Assembly (NCBI GenBank): GCA_963708795.1
Contig: CAVPUH010000006.1
Location: 434,001 to 498,000 of the forward strand
Direction: 5' to 3'
DNA: 64,000 nucleotides
Source: DAIQRJ01 sp963708795
Lineage (GTDB): Bacteria > Actinomycetota > Actinomycetes > Propionibacteriales > DAIQRJ01
Shown here: positions 34,802 to 43,146 of the stretch, in pieces
Numbering within the stretch: position 1 is the first letter of the stretch
Layout of the letters: the number at the start of each line of letters is the position of its first letter
The notes under the pieces: generated by a model
Databases searched by the model: none
Told to the model about the DNA's origin: nothing
What the model saw: the letters and a program-made list of their open reading frames with translations, nothing else
Position numbers and translations under genes: made by a program

Positions 34802-34807
34802 TAGAAT
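34802..34807 (+). promoter_or_regulatory. Possible -10 box (TAGAAT) of the PASTA kinase gene
   Basis: TAGAAT lies 53 bp before the GTG at 34861. No good -35 is seen. It would give a short leader that includes the AGGTGAGGAG ribosome site. Confidence 0.4.
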
Positions 34808-34860
34808 CGGGTCGTTCTCGCCCGACGGGCGACCCGGTGACAGGTGAGGAGCAGCCGTCC

Positions 34861-36744
34861 GTGTCGATCGCCACGCCCGCCGTCGGCCAACTCCTCGACG
34901 GTCGCTACCGCATCGGCCCGCTGATCGCACGCGGGGGCATGGCCCGCGTCTTCGAGGCCCTCGACACCCGTCTCGACCGGGTCGTGGCCATCAAGGTGCT
35001 CGACCCGGAACTGGCGCGCGATCCCGACTTCGAGGCGCGCTTCGTCCGCGAGGCGCGCGCTGCCGCCCGGCTCTCGCATCCGCACGTCGTGCCGGTCTAC
35101 GACCAGGGCCGGGACGGCGACCTGCTCTACCTCGTGATGGAGCGGGTGGTCGGACCGACGTTGCGGCAGGTGCTCCGTGAGGACGGCGCGCTCTCGACCG
35201 ACCGGGCCCTGGCGATCACGGCCGAGGTGCTCTCGGCCGTCCAGGCGGCCCACAACGCCGGCCTCGTGCATCGTGACCTCAAGCCGGAGAACGTCCTCCT
35301 CGGCTCGAACGCCAACGGCGACCAGGTCGTCAAGGTCACCGACTTCGGCCTCGCTCGCGCGATCACCGACACGACCAGCACCACCCGCGGGATCGTTCTC
35401 GGAACCGTGTCGTACCTGGCGCCCGAGCAGGTCGATCACGGGCGGGTCGACGAACGCACCGATGTGTACGCGATCGGGATCCTGCTGTTCGAGTTGACGA
35501 CGGGCCGGCGGCCGTATTCCGGCGACAACCCGCTGCAGGTCGCCTTCCAACACGTGAACTCCGACGTCCCGGCGCCGTCGTCGGTATCGACCGGCATACC
35601 GGGCGAGGTCGATGCCCTCGTGCGGCAGGCGACCCGCCGCGACCCGGCGGCCCGCTTCGCCAGTGCACGCGAGTTCGGCGATCAGGTACGGCTGGTGGCC
35701 GCTCGCCGAGCCGACCGCCGGATCGCGCCCGACCAGCACACCCGTGAAGTCGTCGTCGACACACTCACCGACGTGACCGAGCCGCCCGCCACGTCCCTCG
35801 TCCCGGCTGCGGGGCGTGACGTCGTCGGGCGCGACCCGGCGCTGGTCGCCACCGGTCGGAGGCGTCGCCGGCGGCTTCCTGCCGTCCTCGCCGTCCTCGT
35901 CGTGCTGGCGGGGCTCGTGGCCGGCGCCTACTACCTGGGCGTGGCCCGCTACACCACGGCGCCGGACCTCACCGGCCTCACGTTGGCGCAGGCGCAGGCG
36001 AAAGCAGCCGGCGACGGACTGGTCGTCGTGAACACCGGCGAGGACTTCAGCGAGACCGTCCCGGTGGGGACCGTCGTGGTCGCCGAGCCGGACGCCGGTG
36101 GGCGAGTGCGCAAGGGCGGCACCGTCGATCTGACCATGTCGAAGGGGCCGGAGAGGTTCGACGTCCCGAAGCTGATCGGCTCGACGGTCGCCCAGGCCCG
36201 GTCGGACCTCGAGGCGACCTCCCTGGCCCTCGGGAACACCACGGACGCCTACAGCGAGACGGTGGCAAAGGGCCGGATCATCTCCGCGGATCCGGTGGCG
36301 GGGACGCCGCTCCCCCGGGACCGGACCGTCAACGTCGTGGTGAGCCAGGGTCGTCAGCCGATCGACGTGCCGAAGGTGGTGGGCAAGTCCGAGGCCGACG
36401 CGACGAAGGCGATCACCTCGGCCCGGCTGAAGGTCGACCGCCAGAGCGCGTTCTCCGACACGGTCCCGCAGGGCATTGTCATCAGCCAGACACCGAAGGC
36501 CGGAACCCTCTACCGCAACGACAGCCTGAGGATCGTGGTGAGCAACGGGCCCGAGTTGATCCAGGTGCCGGGCGTGCGAGGCGATTCGGTGTCGGCCGCG
36601 ACCGCGCGACTCGAGGGTCTGGGCTTCGAGGTCGATGTCTCTCGGAGCACGTTCTACTTCGGCCGCAACCTCGTCATCGGCCAATCGCCCGGTGGCGGGA
36701 ACAAGGCTCGCAAGGGATCGACGATCCACCTGACGGTGGTGTGA
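34861..36744 (+). CDS. pknL: PASTA-domain Ser/Thr protein kinase (PknL-like)
   Basis: A transmembrane receptor kinase of 627 aa that senses murein fragments. The kinase domain (about 10-275) has the Gly loop IARGGMARVFEA, VAIKVLD (Lys), VHRDLKPENVLLG, TDFGLA and YLAPEQ, plus a Thr/Ser-rich activation loop (TDTTSTTRGIVLGT). A juxtamembrane stretch leads to RRRRLPAVLAVLVVLAGLV (membrane helix near 345) and four external PASTA repeats starting at APDLTG, VPKLIG, VPKVVG and VPGVRG. The GTG at 34861 is chosen for its strong AGGTGAGGAG ribosome site; GTG 34837 is in frame. It equals PknL by synteny. Confidence 0.92.
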   Translation: MSIATPAVGQLLDGRYRIGPLIARGGMARVFEALDTRLDRVVAIKVLDPELARDPDFEARFVREARAAARLSHPHVVPVYDQGRDGDLLYLVMERVVGPTLRQVLREDGALSTDRALAITAEVLSAVQAAHNAGLVHRDLKPENVLLGSNANGDQVVKVTDFGLARAITDTTSTTRGIVLGTVSYLAPEQVDHGRVDERTDVYAIGILLFELTTGRRPYSGDNPLQVAFQHVNSDVPAPSSVSTGIPGEVDALVRQATRRDPAARFASAREFGDQVRLVAARRADRRIAPDQHTREVVVDTLTDVTEPPATSLVPAAGRDVVGRDPALVATGRRRRRRLPAVLAVLVVLAGLVAGAYYLGVARYTTAPDLTGLTLAQAQAKAAGDGLVVVNTGEDFSETVPVGTVVVAEPDAGGRVRKGGTVDLTMSKGPERFDVPKLIGSTVAQARSDLEATSLALGNTTDAYSETVAKGRIISADPVAGTPLPRDRTVNVVVSQGRQPIDVPKVVGKSEADATKAITSARLKVDRQSAFSDTVPQGIVISQTPKAGTLYRNDSLRIVVSNGPELIQVPGVRGDSVSAATARLEGLGFEVDVSRSTFYFGRNLVIGQSPGGGNKARKGSTIHLTVV

Positions 36745-37676
36745 GCGCACCCGGGACGCCGTCTCGGGCAGCGGCCGGGCACTCGGGTCCATCGACCCTC
36801 GTTCCGACTCTGGGTCTGCTGGGCGTGACCGCGGTCTGGGGATCGACGTTCTTCATGATCGCCGACATCGTCCAGCGGATCCCGGTGCCCGATCTGCTCG
36901 CCGTCCGATTCACGCTCGCCGCTGTCGTCCTGGTCGCCCTCGGGCATCGCTCGCTGCGCCGGCTCACGCCGTTGGCGCGACGACGCGGCGTGGTCCTCGG
37001 CCTGCTCTACGGCGTGGCCCAGTTCCTCCAGACGTTCGGACTCGCGCACACCTCGCCGGCGCTGTCGGGATTCCTCACCGGGATGTATGTCGTGTTGACG
37101 CCGATTCTCGGGGCACTGCTGGTCAGGACCCGCATCACCGGTGCCGTCGGGGTGGCCGTCGTCCTCGCCGCAGCGGGGCTGGCCGTGCTGAGCGTCAACG
37201 GCCCGAGCGGCTTCGGACTCGGCGAGATCCTCACGCTCGGGTCGGCGCTGATCTACGCCCTCCACATCGTCGCGCTCGGCAGGTGGTCGGATCCCGGCGA
37301 GGTGTTCGGGCTGTCGGCTCTCCAGATGGTGGTGATCGCCCTGGTCAGCGTGCTGGCGGCGATTCCCGGCGGGATCGTGCTGCCGAGCGACGCCCGGGAC
37401 TGGCTCGTCGTCGTGTACCTGGCCCTGTTCGCGGGGGCCCTCGCGCTCATCGTGCAGACGTGGGCGCAGGCGCACCTGCCGGCCACGAGGGCGGCGATCA
37501 CGATGTGCGCCGAGCCGGTCTGGGCAGCGACGTTCGCGGTGTTGTTCGCCGATCAGCCGGTGACGTGGCGCCTGCTCGTCGGCGGCGGGTTGATCGTGGC
37601 CGCCATGGGGGTGGCGGATCTGCGAGGGTCGCAGGCGGACATGCCGGCCGCGCCGCGAGGAGAGCTACCGCTCTAG
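36741..37676 (+). CDS. EamA/DMT-superfamily transporter
   Basis: A membrane protein of 311 aa with ten predicted helices in two EamA repeats. The first begins at LGLLGVTAVWGSTFFMIADI and the second near LGEILTLGSALIYALHIVAL; the C-terminal half contains ITMCAEPVWAATFAVLF. It is probably a metabolite or drug exporter; the substrate is unknown. The GTG overlaps the kinase stop as GTGA. A long hairpin follows the stop, shared with the converging threonine aldolase gene. Confidence 0.88.
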   Translation: MSAPGTPSRAAAGHSGPSTLVPTLGLLGVTAVWGSTFFMIADIVQRIPVPDLLAVRFTLAAVVLVALGHRSLRRLTPLARRRGVVLGLLYGVAQFLQTFGLAHTSPALSGFLTGMYVVLTPILGALLVRTRITGAVGVAVVLAAAGLAVLSVNGPSGFGLGEILTLGSALIYALHIVALGRWSDPGEVFGLSALQMVVIALVSVLAAIPGGIVLPSDARDWLVVVYLALFAGALALIVQTWAQAHLPATRAAITMCAEPVWAATFAVLFADQPVTWRLLVGGGLIVAAMGVADLRGSQADMPAAPRGELPL

Positions 37677-37700
37677 CCGGGGGGTGCGGCCTCACGCATC

Positions 37701-37756
37701 GAGTGAGCGCGGATCAACCCTTCGAGGCGTCCATGAAGGTGCATCCGCGCTCACTC
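37701..37756. terminator. Bidirectional hairpin between EamA and threonine aldolase genes
   Basis: GAGTGAGCGCGGAT (37701-37714) pairs perfectly with ATCCGCGCTCACTC (37743-37756). An inner CCTTC/GAAGG pair lies in the loop. It spans the aldolase stop and follows the EamA stop by 25 bp, fitting a shared terminator for two converging transcripts. Confidence 0.65.
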
Positions 37757-38890
37757 AGCCCCGGACGTCTCACGCACTGATGCCGAATGGACGCTTCGGC
37801 TCGCCCGAATCGACCGATCCCCATCACTCGCCGCGGTCAGCGCTCGCGCCAGCACCCCCGCGGCGTACCTGGCCTCCGCCGGGGTCACCCCGAGATGGGT
37901 CACCACCCGGACGGTGCTCGCACCCGTCGCCGACACGCGTACTCCTCCGGCGGCCGCCGCCGCGATGACGTCGCCCGCACCGACCGCACCCCCGGCCAGG
38001 TCCAGCACCACGATGTTCGTCTCGACGTCCGTCGGCTCGACGCAGCCGGGCAACGCCTCGGCGCAGGCGTCGGCGATCACCCGCGCGTCGAGGTGTGTCT
38101 GCGCCAGCCGCTCGAGATTGTGGTCGATCGCGTACTCGCCGGCGGCGGCCAGGACACCGGCCTGCCGCCACCCACCTCCGAGCCGCTTCCGCCAGATCCG
38201 CGCGTCCTCGATGAGGTCGGCCGGTCCGGCCAGCAGAGAACCCACGGGCGCACCCATCCCCTTGGACAGGCAGACACAGACGACGTCGAACGGGGCCGCG
38301 AGTTCACGCACGGACCGGCCCGAGGCGACCGATGCGTTCCAGAGTCGAGCACCGTCGAGATGCAGGGCGACACCGGCCGAGTCGGCCCAGGCCCGCAACG
38401 CGAGCAGATCGTCGTAGGGCTGGACGCTCCCGCCGCCGAAGTTGTGGGTGTTCTCGACGGACACCGCGGCCGTCGACACGAAGAACGTTCCTGCGTTCGG
38501 AGCGGCCAGCGACGCGATGGCCGCGAGGTCGACGAGCCCGCGGCGGTGCACCCAGGTACGCGTCGTGACTCCGGAGACCGTCGCATGGGCGCCCATCTCC
38601 GCACGCGCGATGTGGGCACGTGACTCACACAGCACCTCGGCACCCGGGGCGACCAGCCCGCGCACTGCCAGCAGGTTCGCCAGGGAGCCGGTGACCGTGA
38701 AGAGCGCGGCGTCCTTGCCCAACAGGTCGGCGACCCGCTCCTGGAGGCCGTTCGCGCCCGGGTCCTCGCCGTAGACGTCGTCGCCCACCTCGGCAGCAGC
38801 CATGGCGGCACGCATCCCGTCGTCGGGGACGGTGACCGTGTCGCTGCGAAGGTCGATCGTGCCGCTCGGCCGGGTGTTCCCGGCGCTCAC
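37751..38890 (-). CDS. Low-specificity L-threonine aldolase
   Basis: PLP enzyme cleaving L-threonine/allo-threonine to glycine and acetaldehyde. The 379-aa product has IDLRSDTVTVPDDGMRAAM at the N-terminus, GDDVYGEDPGANGLQ, HLDGARLWNA (Asp contact of the PLP ring) and the Schiff-base lysine in CVCLSKGMGAPVGS. The GTG at 38890 overlaps the DAHP synthase stop as GTGA. The stop sits inside a terminator hairpin. It might act on related beta-hydroxy amino acids. Confidence 0.9.
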   Translation of the reverse strand: MSAGNTRPSGTIDLRSDTVTVPDDGMRAAMAAAEVGDDVYGEDPGANGLQERVADLLGKDAALFTVTGSLANLLAVRGLVAPGAEVLCESRAHIARAEMGAHATVSGVTTRTWVHRRGLVDLAAIASLAAPNAGTFFVSTAAVSVENTHNFGGGSVQPYDDLLALRAWADSAGVALHLDGARLWNASVASGRSVRELAAPFDVVCVCLSKGMGAPVGSLLAGPADLIEDARIWRKRLGGGWRQAGVLAAAGEYAIDHNLERLAQTHLDARVIADACAEALPGCVEPTDVETNIVVLDLAGGAVGAGDVIAAAAAGGVRVSATGASTVRVVTHLGVTPAEARYAAGVLARALTAASDGDRSIRASRSVHSASVRETSGAE

Positions 38891-40296
38891 GACGAGACCC
38901 GGGCCAGCATCTCCGCGACGAGGAACGCCAGTTCGAGCGACTGCCCACGGTTGAGGCGTGGGTCGCACAGGGTCTCGTAGCGCTGGGAAAGGTCACCCTC
39001 GGCGAGCTGATAGCCGCCACCGACGCACTCGGTGACCTCTTCGCCCGAGAGCTCGACGTGCAGGCCGCCGGGCCACGTCCCCAGTTCGCGGTGGACGTCG
39101 AAGAAGCCCCGGACCTCCTCGATCACGTCCTCGAACCGGCGCGTCTTGTAGCCGGTGTCGGTCTCGAAGGTGTTGCCGTGCATCGGGTCGCAGATCCACG
39201 CCACCGACGCACCGGCGTTCGTCACGCCCTGCACCAGTGGTGGCAGCTTCTCGCGGATCTTCCCCGCACCCATCCGGGTGATGAACGTCAACCGCCCGGG
39301 CACGTTGTCAGGATTGAGCATCCGGGCGTAGGCCAGCGCGTCCTCGACCGTCGTCGTCGGCCCGAGCTTCACGCCCACCGGGTTGTGCACGGTCGCTGCC
39401 AGCCGCATGTGCGCGGCGTCGAGCTGACGGGTCCGCTCGCCCACCCAGACGAAGTGCCCGGACGTGTCGTAGGGCATCCCGGTACGGGAGTCGATGCGGG
39501 TCATCGCGTGCTCGTAGTCGAGCAGCAGTGCCTCGTGGCTCGAGTACAGGCTGACGGTGTGGAAGGCGTCGTCGTTGACCCCGCACGCCTTCATGAAGGT
39601 GATGGCCCGGTCGATGTCGGCCGCGAGCTGCTCGTACCGGGTCCCGGCCGGGTTGTCGCGCACGAAGCCCCGGTTCCAGGCGTGCACCTGGCGGAGATCG
39701 GCCTCGCCGCCGTAGGTGAAGGCGCGGACGAGGTTGAGGGTGGCGGCGGAGGCGTTGTACACCCGAAGCAGCCGATCGGGATCGGGCGTCCTGGCCGCCG
39801 GGGTGAAGTCGAACCCGTTGACGGCATCGCCGCGGTAGGCCGGCAGTTCGACGCCCTCACGCACCTCGGTGTTCTTCGAGCGCGGCTTCGCGTACTGCCC
39901 GGCGATGCGGCCCATCTTCACGACCGGGACACCGGCCGCGTAGGTGAGGACGATCGACATCGACAGCAGCGTGCGCAGGGTGTTGCGGATCGCGTCGGCG
40001 CGGACCCCGGCGAGTGTCTCGGCACAGTCGCCGCCCTGCAGCACGAACGCCTTGCCGGCGGCGACGTCGCCCAGTCGGGCGAGCAGGGTGTCGCACTCCC
40101 CGGCGAACACGAGCGGTGGCAGCATGCGGAGCTGGTCGACGACAGCCTCGACGGCGCCTCGATCGGCGTACTCGGGCTGCTGGGCGGCCGGGAGTGCACG
40201 CAGTTGATCGAGCGTCAGCATCGACGGCGCCGACCCGTGGCCGGACGTGCCCGTCGGCGCGGTCTTGTCGTCGATCCGGCCGGCCGTGGCGTGCAT
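38887..40296 (-). CDS. aroG: Class II DAHP synthase
   Basis: Condenses PEP and erythrose-4-phosphate, the first shikimate-pathway step. The 469-aa product is plant-type class II. It shows FVLQGGDCAETLAG (about 110), VVKMGRIAGQYAKPRS, YSSHEALLLDYEHAMTR, THDFVWVGERTRQLD-like GHFVWVGERTRQLD, VGVKLGPTT and WICDPMHGNTFE. The metal ligands Cys, His, Glu and Asp fall in these motifs. The ATG at 40296 has a GAGGAG ribosome site. It matches Rv2178c by position. Confidence 0.96.
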   Translation of the reverse strand: MHATAGRIDDKTAPTGTSGHGSAPSMLTLDQLRALPAAQQPEYADRGAVEAVVDQLRMLPPLVFAGECDTLLARLGDVAAGKAFVLQGGDCAETLAGVRADAIRNTLRTLLSMSIVLTYAAGVPVVKMGRIAGQYAKPRSKNTEVREGVELPAYRGDAVNGFDFTPAARTPDPDRLLRVYNASAATLNLVRAFTYGGEADLRQVHAWNRGFVRDNPAGTRYEQLAADIDRAITFMKACGVNDDAFHTVSLYSSHEALLLDYEHAMTRIDSRTGMPYDTSGHFVWVGERTRQLDAAHMRLAATVHNPVGVKLGPTTTVEDALAYARMLNPDNVPGRLTFITRMGAGKIREKLPPLVQGVTNAGASVAWICDPMHGNTFETDTGYKTRRFEDVIEEVRGFFDVHRELGTWPGGLHVELSGEEVTECVGGGYQLAEGDLSQRYETLCDPRLNRGQSLELAFLVAEMLARVSS

Positions 40297-40403
40297 GGAA
40301 GTGCTCCTCGTCGAGCGGCAGGTGGATCCGCGAGCCCGGGGCGGCAGCGGCAACGTCACCGCGAGCGTAACGGTCGCGGCCCGGCGTGCCCTGGGCCGGT
40401 GGC

Positions 40404-41231
40404 TCAGCTCGCCTTGCGCTCGGTGGCTGCCGGGCCTTCGGGATCGGGCTGGATGTCGGCCACCGGCAGCTCGGTCGTCGACGGCGCGGGCACGTCGTCG
40501 GTTCCGGGTGTCACACCGGCAGGTCCGGGACGCTCGGGCGGCCGTTTCGCGGCGTCGAGTTCGGCCTTCGCCTTGGTGGCATAGACGTCGACGTACTCCT
40601 GGCCGGAGAGCGTCATCATCGCGTACATGATCTCGTCGGTGACCGATCGCAGCACGAAGCGGTCGTTCTCCATGCCCTCGTAGCGGGAGAAGTCGAGCGG
40701 CGGCCCGAAGATCACGCCCGGTCGCACGCGCAGGTTCGGCAGGAGCTTGCCCACCGGCTGCATGGTGTTGGTGTCGATCATCGCCACGGGGATCACCGGC
40801 ACCCCCGTTCGCAGGGCCAGTCGAGCCACGCCGGTGCGGCCCTTGTACAGCCGGCCGTCGGGCGATCGCGTCCCCTCGGGGTAGATCCCGAACAGCTCGT
40901 CGTCGGCCAGCATCTGCGCCGCGGTGTCGAGCGCGGCGGTGGCGGCCCGGCCCCCGGAGCGGTCGATCGGTACCTGGCCGATCGACTTGAAGAACAGGGC
41001 CATCAGACGGCCCTTGATGCCGCCGGTGGTGAAGTACTCCGACTTGGCGGGGAACGTCACCCGGCGTGGGACCGCCAGCGGCATGATGATCGAGTCGGAG
41101 AACGACAGGTGGTTCGACGCGAGGATCGCCGGTCCCTCTTCCGGGATGTTCTCCAGCCCCTTGGCCCAGGGCCGCACGATCAGCCTGATGAGCGGTCCGA
41201 CCACAAGGAGTTTGAGGAACCAGTAGACCAC
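40404..41231 (-). CDS. 1-acylglycerol-3-phosphate acyltransferase (PlsC family)
   Basis: Membrane-bound acyltransferase of phospholipid synthesis. The 275-aa product has an N-terminal hydrophobic helix, the catalytic motif NHLSFSDS (HX4D, about residue 40), the second block KSIGQVPIDRSGG and the acceptor block YPEGTRSPDGRLYKGRTG. A polar Pro-rich tail of about 60 residues ends it. A GTG at 41231 with a GGAGG ribosome site starts it. Corresponds to Rv2182c by neighbourhood. Confidence 0.92.
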   Translation of the reverse strand: MVYWFLKLLVVGPLIRLIVRPWAKGLENIPEEGPAILASNHLSFSDSIIMPLAVPRRVTFPAKSEYFTTGGIKGRLMALFFKSIGQVPIDRSGGRAATAALDTAAQMLADDELFGIYPEGTRSPDGRLYKGRTGVARLALRTGVPVIPVAMIDTNTMQPVGKLLPNLRVRPGVIFGPPLDFSRYEGMENDRFVLRSVTDEIMYAMMTLSGQEYVDVYATKAKAELDAAKRPPERPGPAGVTPGTDDVPAPSTTELPVADIQPDPEGPAATERKAS

Positions 41232-41472
41232 CGAGCGCCTCCTGTCGTGCGGGTCGAGATGCCACCGGATGGTCGGTCGCAGCCAGCTCGTGAGCGCGCC
41301 GCACGTCGGTCTTTCCCGGAACGATAGGCGTCGGGCAGGTGATCAGCAATCGACGTGACGCGCGTCGCGTGTGAAGTCTGCGGGTGAATCCGGGCATCCC
41401 GCCCACGCGTCACATTCCGCTCCATGCCCACCGATCGGCGCCCGCCCCTTCCCGCCGTTGTGCGCGTCGCGG

Positions 41473-41478
41473 CACTAT
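41473..41478 (+). promoter_or_regulatory. Possible -10 box (CACTAT) of the esterase gene
   Basis: CACTAT ends 6 bases before the ATG at 41485; no ribosome site is seen. It fits the leaderless pattern but the hexamer is a weak match. Confidence 0.3.
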
Positions 41479-41484
41479 GGACGT

Positions 41485-42327
41485 ATGAGTTCCGCGGGTG
41501 CCGCCGAAGGCAGTGTGAGCGACGCGGGCGGCGTGGCGCGCGCACACGGGGTCGAACCGTTCGCGGCGGACGGGGGCCGGACCGGGGTCGTGCTCTGTCA
41601 CGGGTTCACGGGCTCCCCAGCCTCCCTTCGCCCGTGGGCGCAGGCACTCGCCGAAGCGGGCCTGTCCGTGCGGCTGCCGCTGCTCCCGGGCCACGGCGGC
41701 ACTGTCGCGGACGCGAACCGGGTCCGTTGGAGCGAGTGGTACGACTGCATCGCCAGGGAGTTCGTCACGCTCGGCAGAACGTGTGACCACGTGTTCGTGT
41801 TCGGACTGTCGATGGGCGGCGGGCTCGCGCTCCGGGTGGCCGAACTGCTTCCGACGCGCGTCGCCGGGCTCGTGCTGGTCAACCCGTCGGTGACCGTGAC
41901 GAGCCGGCGTCGGTTCCTGCTTCCCCTGCTCAAACGGGTCAGTGCGTCCTCTCCCGGGATCATCAACGACATCGCCATGGACGGGCAGGACGAGGTCGGG
42001 CTGGCCCGGATACCCCATCGCGCGATGTCGTCGGTGCTGGCCATGAACCGGGTGATCCGCAAGGACCTCGCCCGGGTCCGGGCGCCGATCCTGCTCTACC
42101 GCTCCACCGTCGACCACGTGGTCGGTCCCGAGTCGGCCGAGATCATCGAGGAGCGCGTCAGCGGCCCCTTCGAACGTCGCGATCTCGTCCGGTCCTACCA
42201 CGTGGCGACCCTCGATTACGAGGCCGGTGAGATCATCGACGGGAGCCTCGCGTTCGTGAAGGAAGTCCTGGGCGCGACGGACGCTCCTGACCCGGCCGGG
42301 TCACGGAGCCAGACGAGACGGCGGTGA
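41485..42327 (+). CDS. Alpha/beta hydrolase, monoglyceride-lipase/Est30-type carboxylesterase
   Basis: A 280-aa alpha/beta hydrolase. The oxyanion motif is VVLCHGFTGSPASLRPWAQ (about 32-50), the nucleophile elbow is GLSMGGGLA (Ser near 113), the catalytic Asp lies in STVDHVVGP and the His in SYHVATLDYEAGEI. The pattern matches small carboxylesterases that cleave monoacylglycerols. It diverges from the acyltransferase gene, which suggests a shared lipid theme. The ATG at 41485 has no ribosome site and may be leaderless. Confidence 0.85.
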   Translation: MSSAGAAEGSVSDAGGVARAHGVEPFAADGGRTGVVLCHGFTGSPASLRPWAQALAEAGLSVRLPLLPGHGGTVADANRVRWSEWYDCIAREFVTLGRTCDHVFVFGLSMGGGLALRVAELLPTRVAGLVLVNPSVTVTSRRRFLLPLLKRVSASSPGIINDIAMDGQDEVGLARIPHRAMSSVLAMNRVIRKDLARVRAPILLYRSTVDHVVGPESAEIIEERVSGPFERRDLVRSYHVATLDYEAGEIIDGSLAFVKEVLGATDAPDPAGSRSQTRRR

Positions 42328-42330
42328 CGA

Positions 42331-43107
42331 GTGACCCGGAGCAACGGGCTCGGCGCACCCGCCTACAGCGCGGTCGCCGTCTTCAGTCCGAGCCTCGACG
42401 ACAGGTCCGCGCAGAACCTGCTCGCACAGCTCGAGAACGCGGGCATCGCGGCCTACCTGCAGACCGGCGACGCCGGCGACGAGCTGTTCGTCGACGTCCG
42501 TCAGCTGGACAGAGCCCGCGGCATGCTCCCCCAGACCGCGCCGACCGGAGCCGAGGGCCCGCATCGAGGCGCGGGCGACGCCGCCGACGGACCCGCCACG
42601 GTGGCCGTCGACGAGGACGAGTGGCTCGCGCTCGTCGAATCCTTCAACGCCGCCGACGGTGACCGGGGCGGCTGGTCTCCGCTCGAGGACGTCGATCCCG
42701 ACACCTCCGATACCGCCGATCCCGATACGTCCGGCGGGGACTCCGGCGACCGCGGGCGCGGCCAGGTCTCGCACCGGCTGACCGGCTGGGAGCCCTACGT
42801 CAGGCGCGCGGAGCAGAACGCCCCGGCCGAGCAGCCTGCGCCCGAGGAGCACTTCGAGCCACCGCCGCCACCCCCGTTTCCGCGGGTCTCGCCCTACGTC
42901 GCCTCGGGCTGGATCTGCGCGATCGGCATCCCGCTCACGCTCGTCGTCCTGGGCTTCGCCGGGGTGATCGTGCCGTCGTGGGGCCTGCTCCTCGCGGGCG
43001 GCGGCTTCGTGTACGGGTTGTCCGTGCTGTTCGCCCAGCTACGCCAGACCCCGCTCGACGACGACGGCGAACCGATCGGGGACGACGACAACGGTGCGGC
43101 GGTATGA
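42331..43107 (+). CDS. Acidic protein with C-terminal membrane hairpin (uncharacterised)
   Basis: A 258-aa protein of unknown role. The N-terminal 65 residues look like a DUF2007-style small domain (AVFSPSLDDRSAQNLLAQLENAGIAAYL). A long acidic disordered linker follows (about 70-165, Asp/Gly/Thr rich), then a Pro-rich stretch (EPPPPPPFPR). Two C-terminal membrane helices end it (ICAIGIPLTLVVLGFAGVIV and LLLAGGGFVYGLSVLF). It starts 4 bp past the esterase stop and is followed 39 bp later by the TIGR00300 gene, so the three form an operon. I do not recognise a family with confidence. Confidence 0.7.
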   Translation: MTRSNGLGAPAYSAVAVFSPSLDDRSAQNLLAQLENAGIAAYLQTGDAGDELFVDVRQLDRARGMLPQTAPTGAEGPHRGAGDAADGPATVAVDEDEWLALVESFNAADGDRGGWSPLEDVDPDTSDTADPDTSGGDSGDRGRGQVSHRLTGWEPYVRRAEQNAPAEQPAPEEHFEPPPPPPFPRVSPYVASGWICAIGIPLTLVVLGFAGVIVPSWGLLLAGGGFVYGLSVLFAQLRQTPLDDDGEPIGDDDNGAAV

Positions 43108-43146
43108 CGCGCGGCGCGGTGTGACCACTACCGGGCCGGTGGCGCG

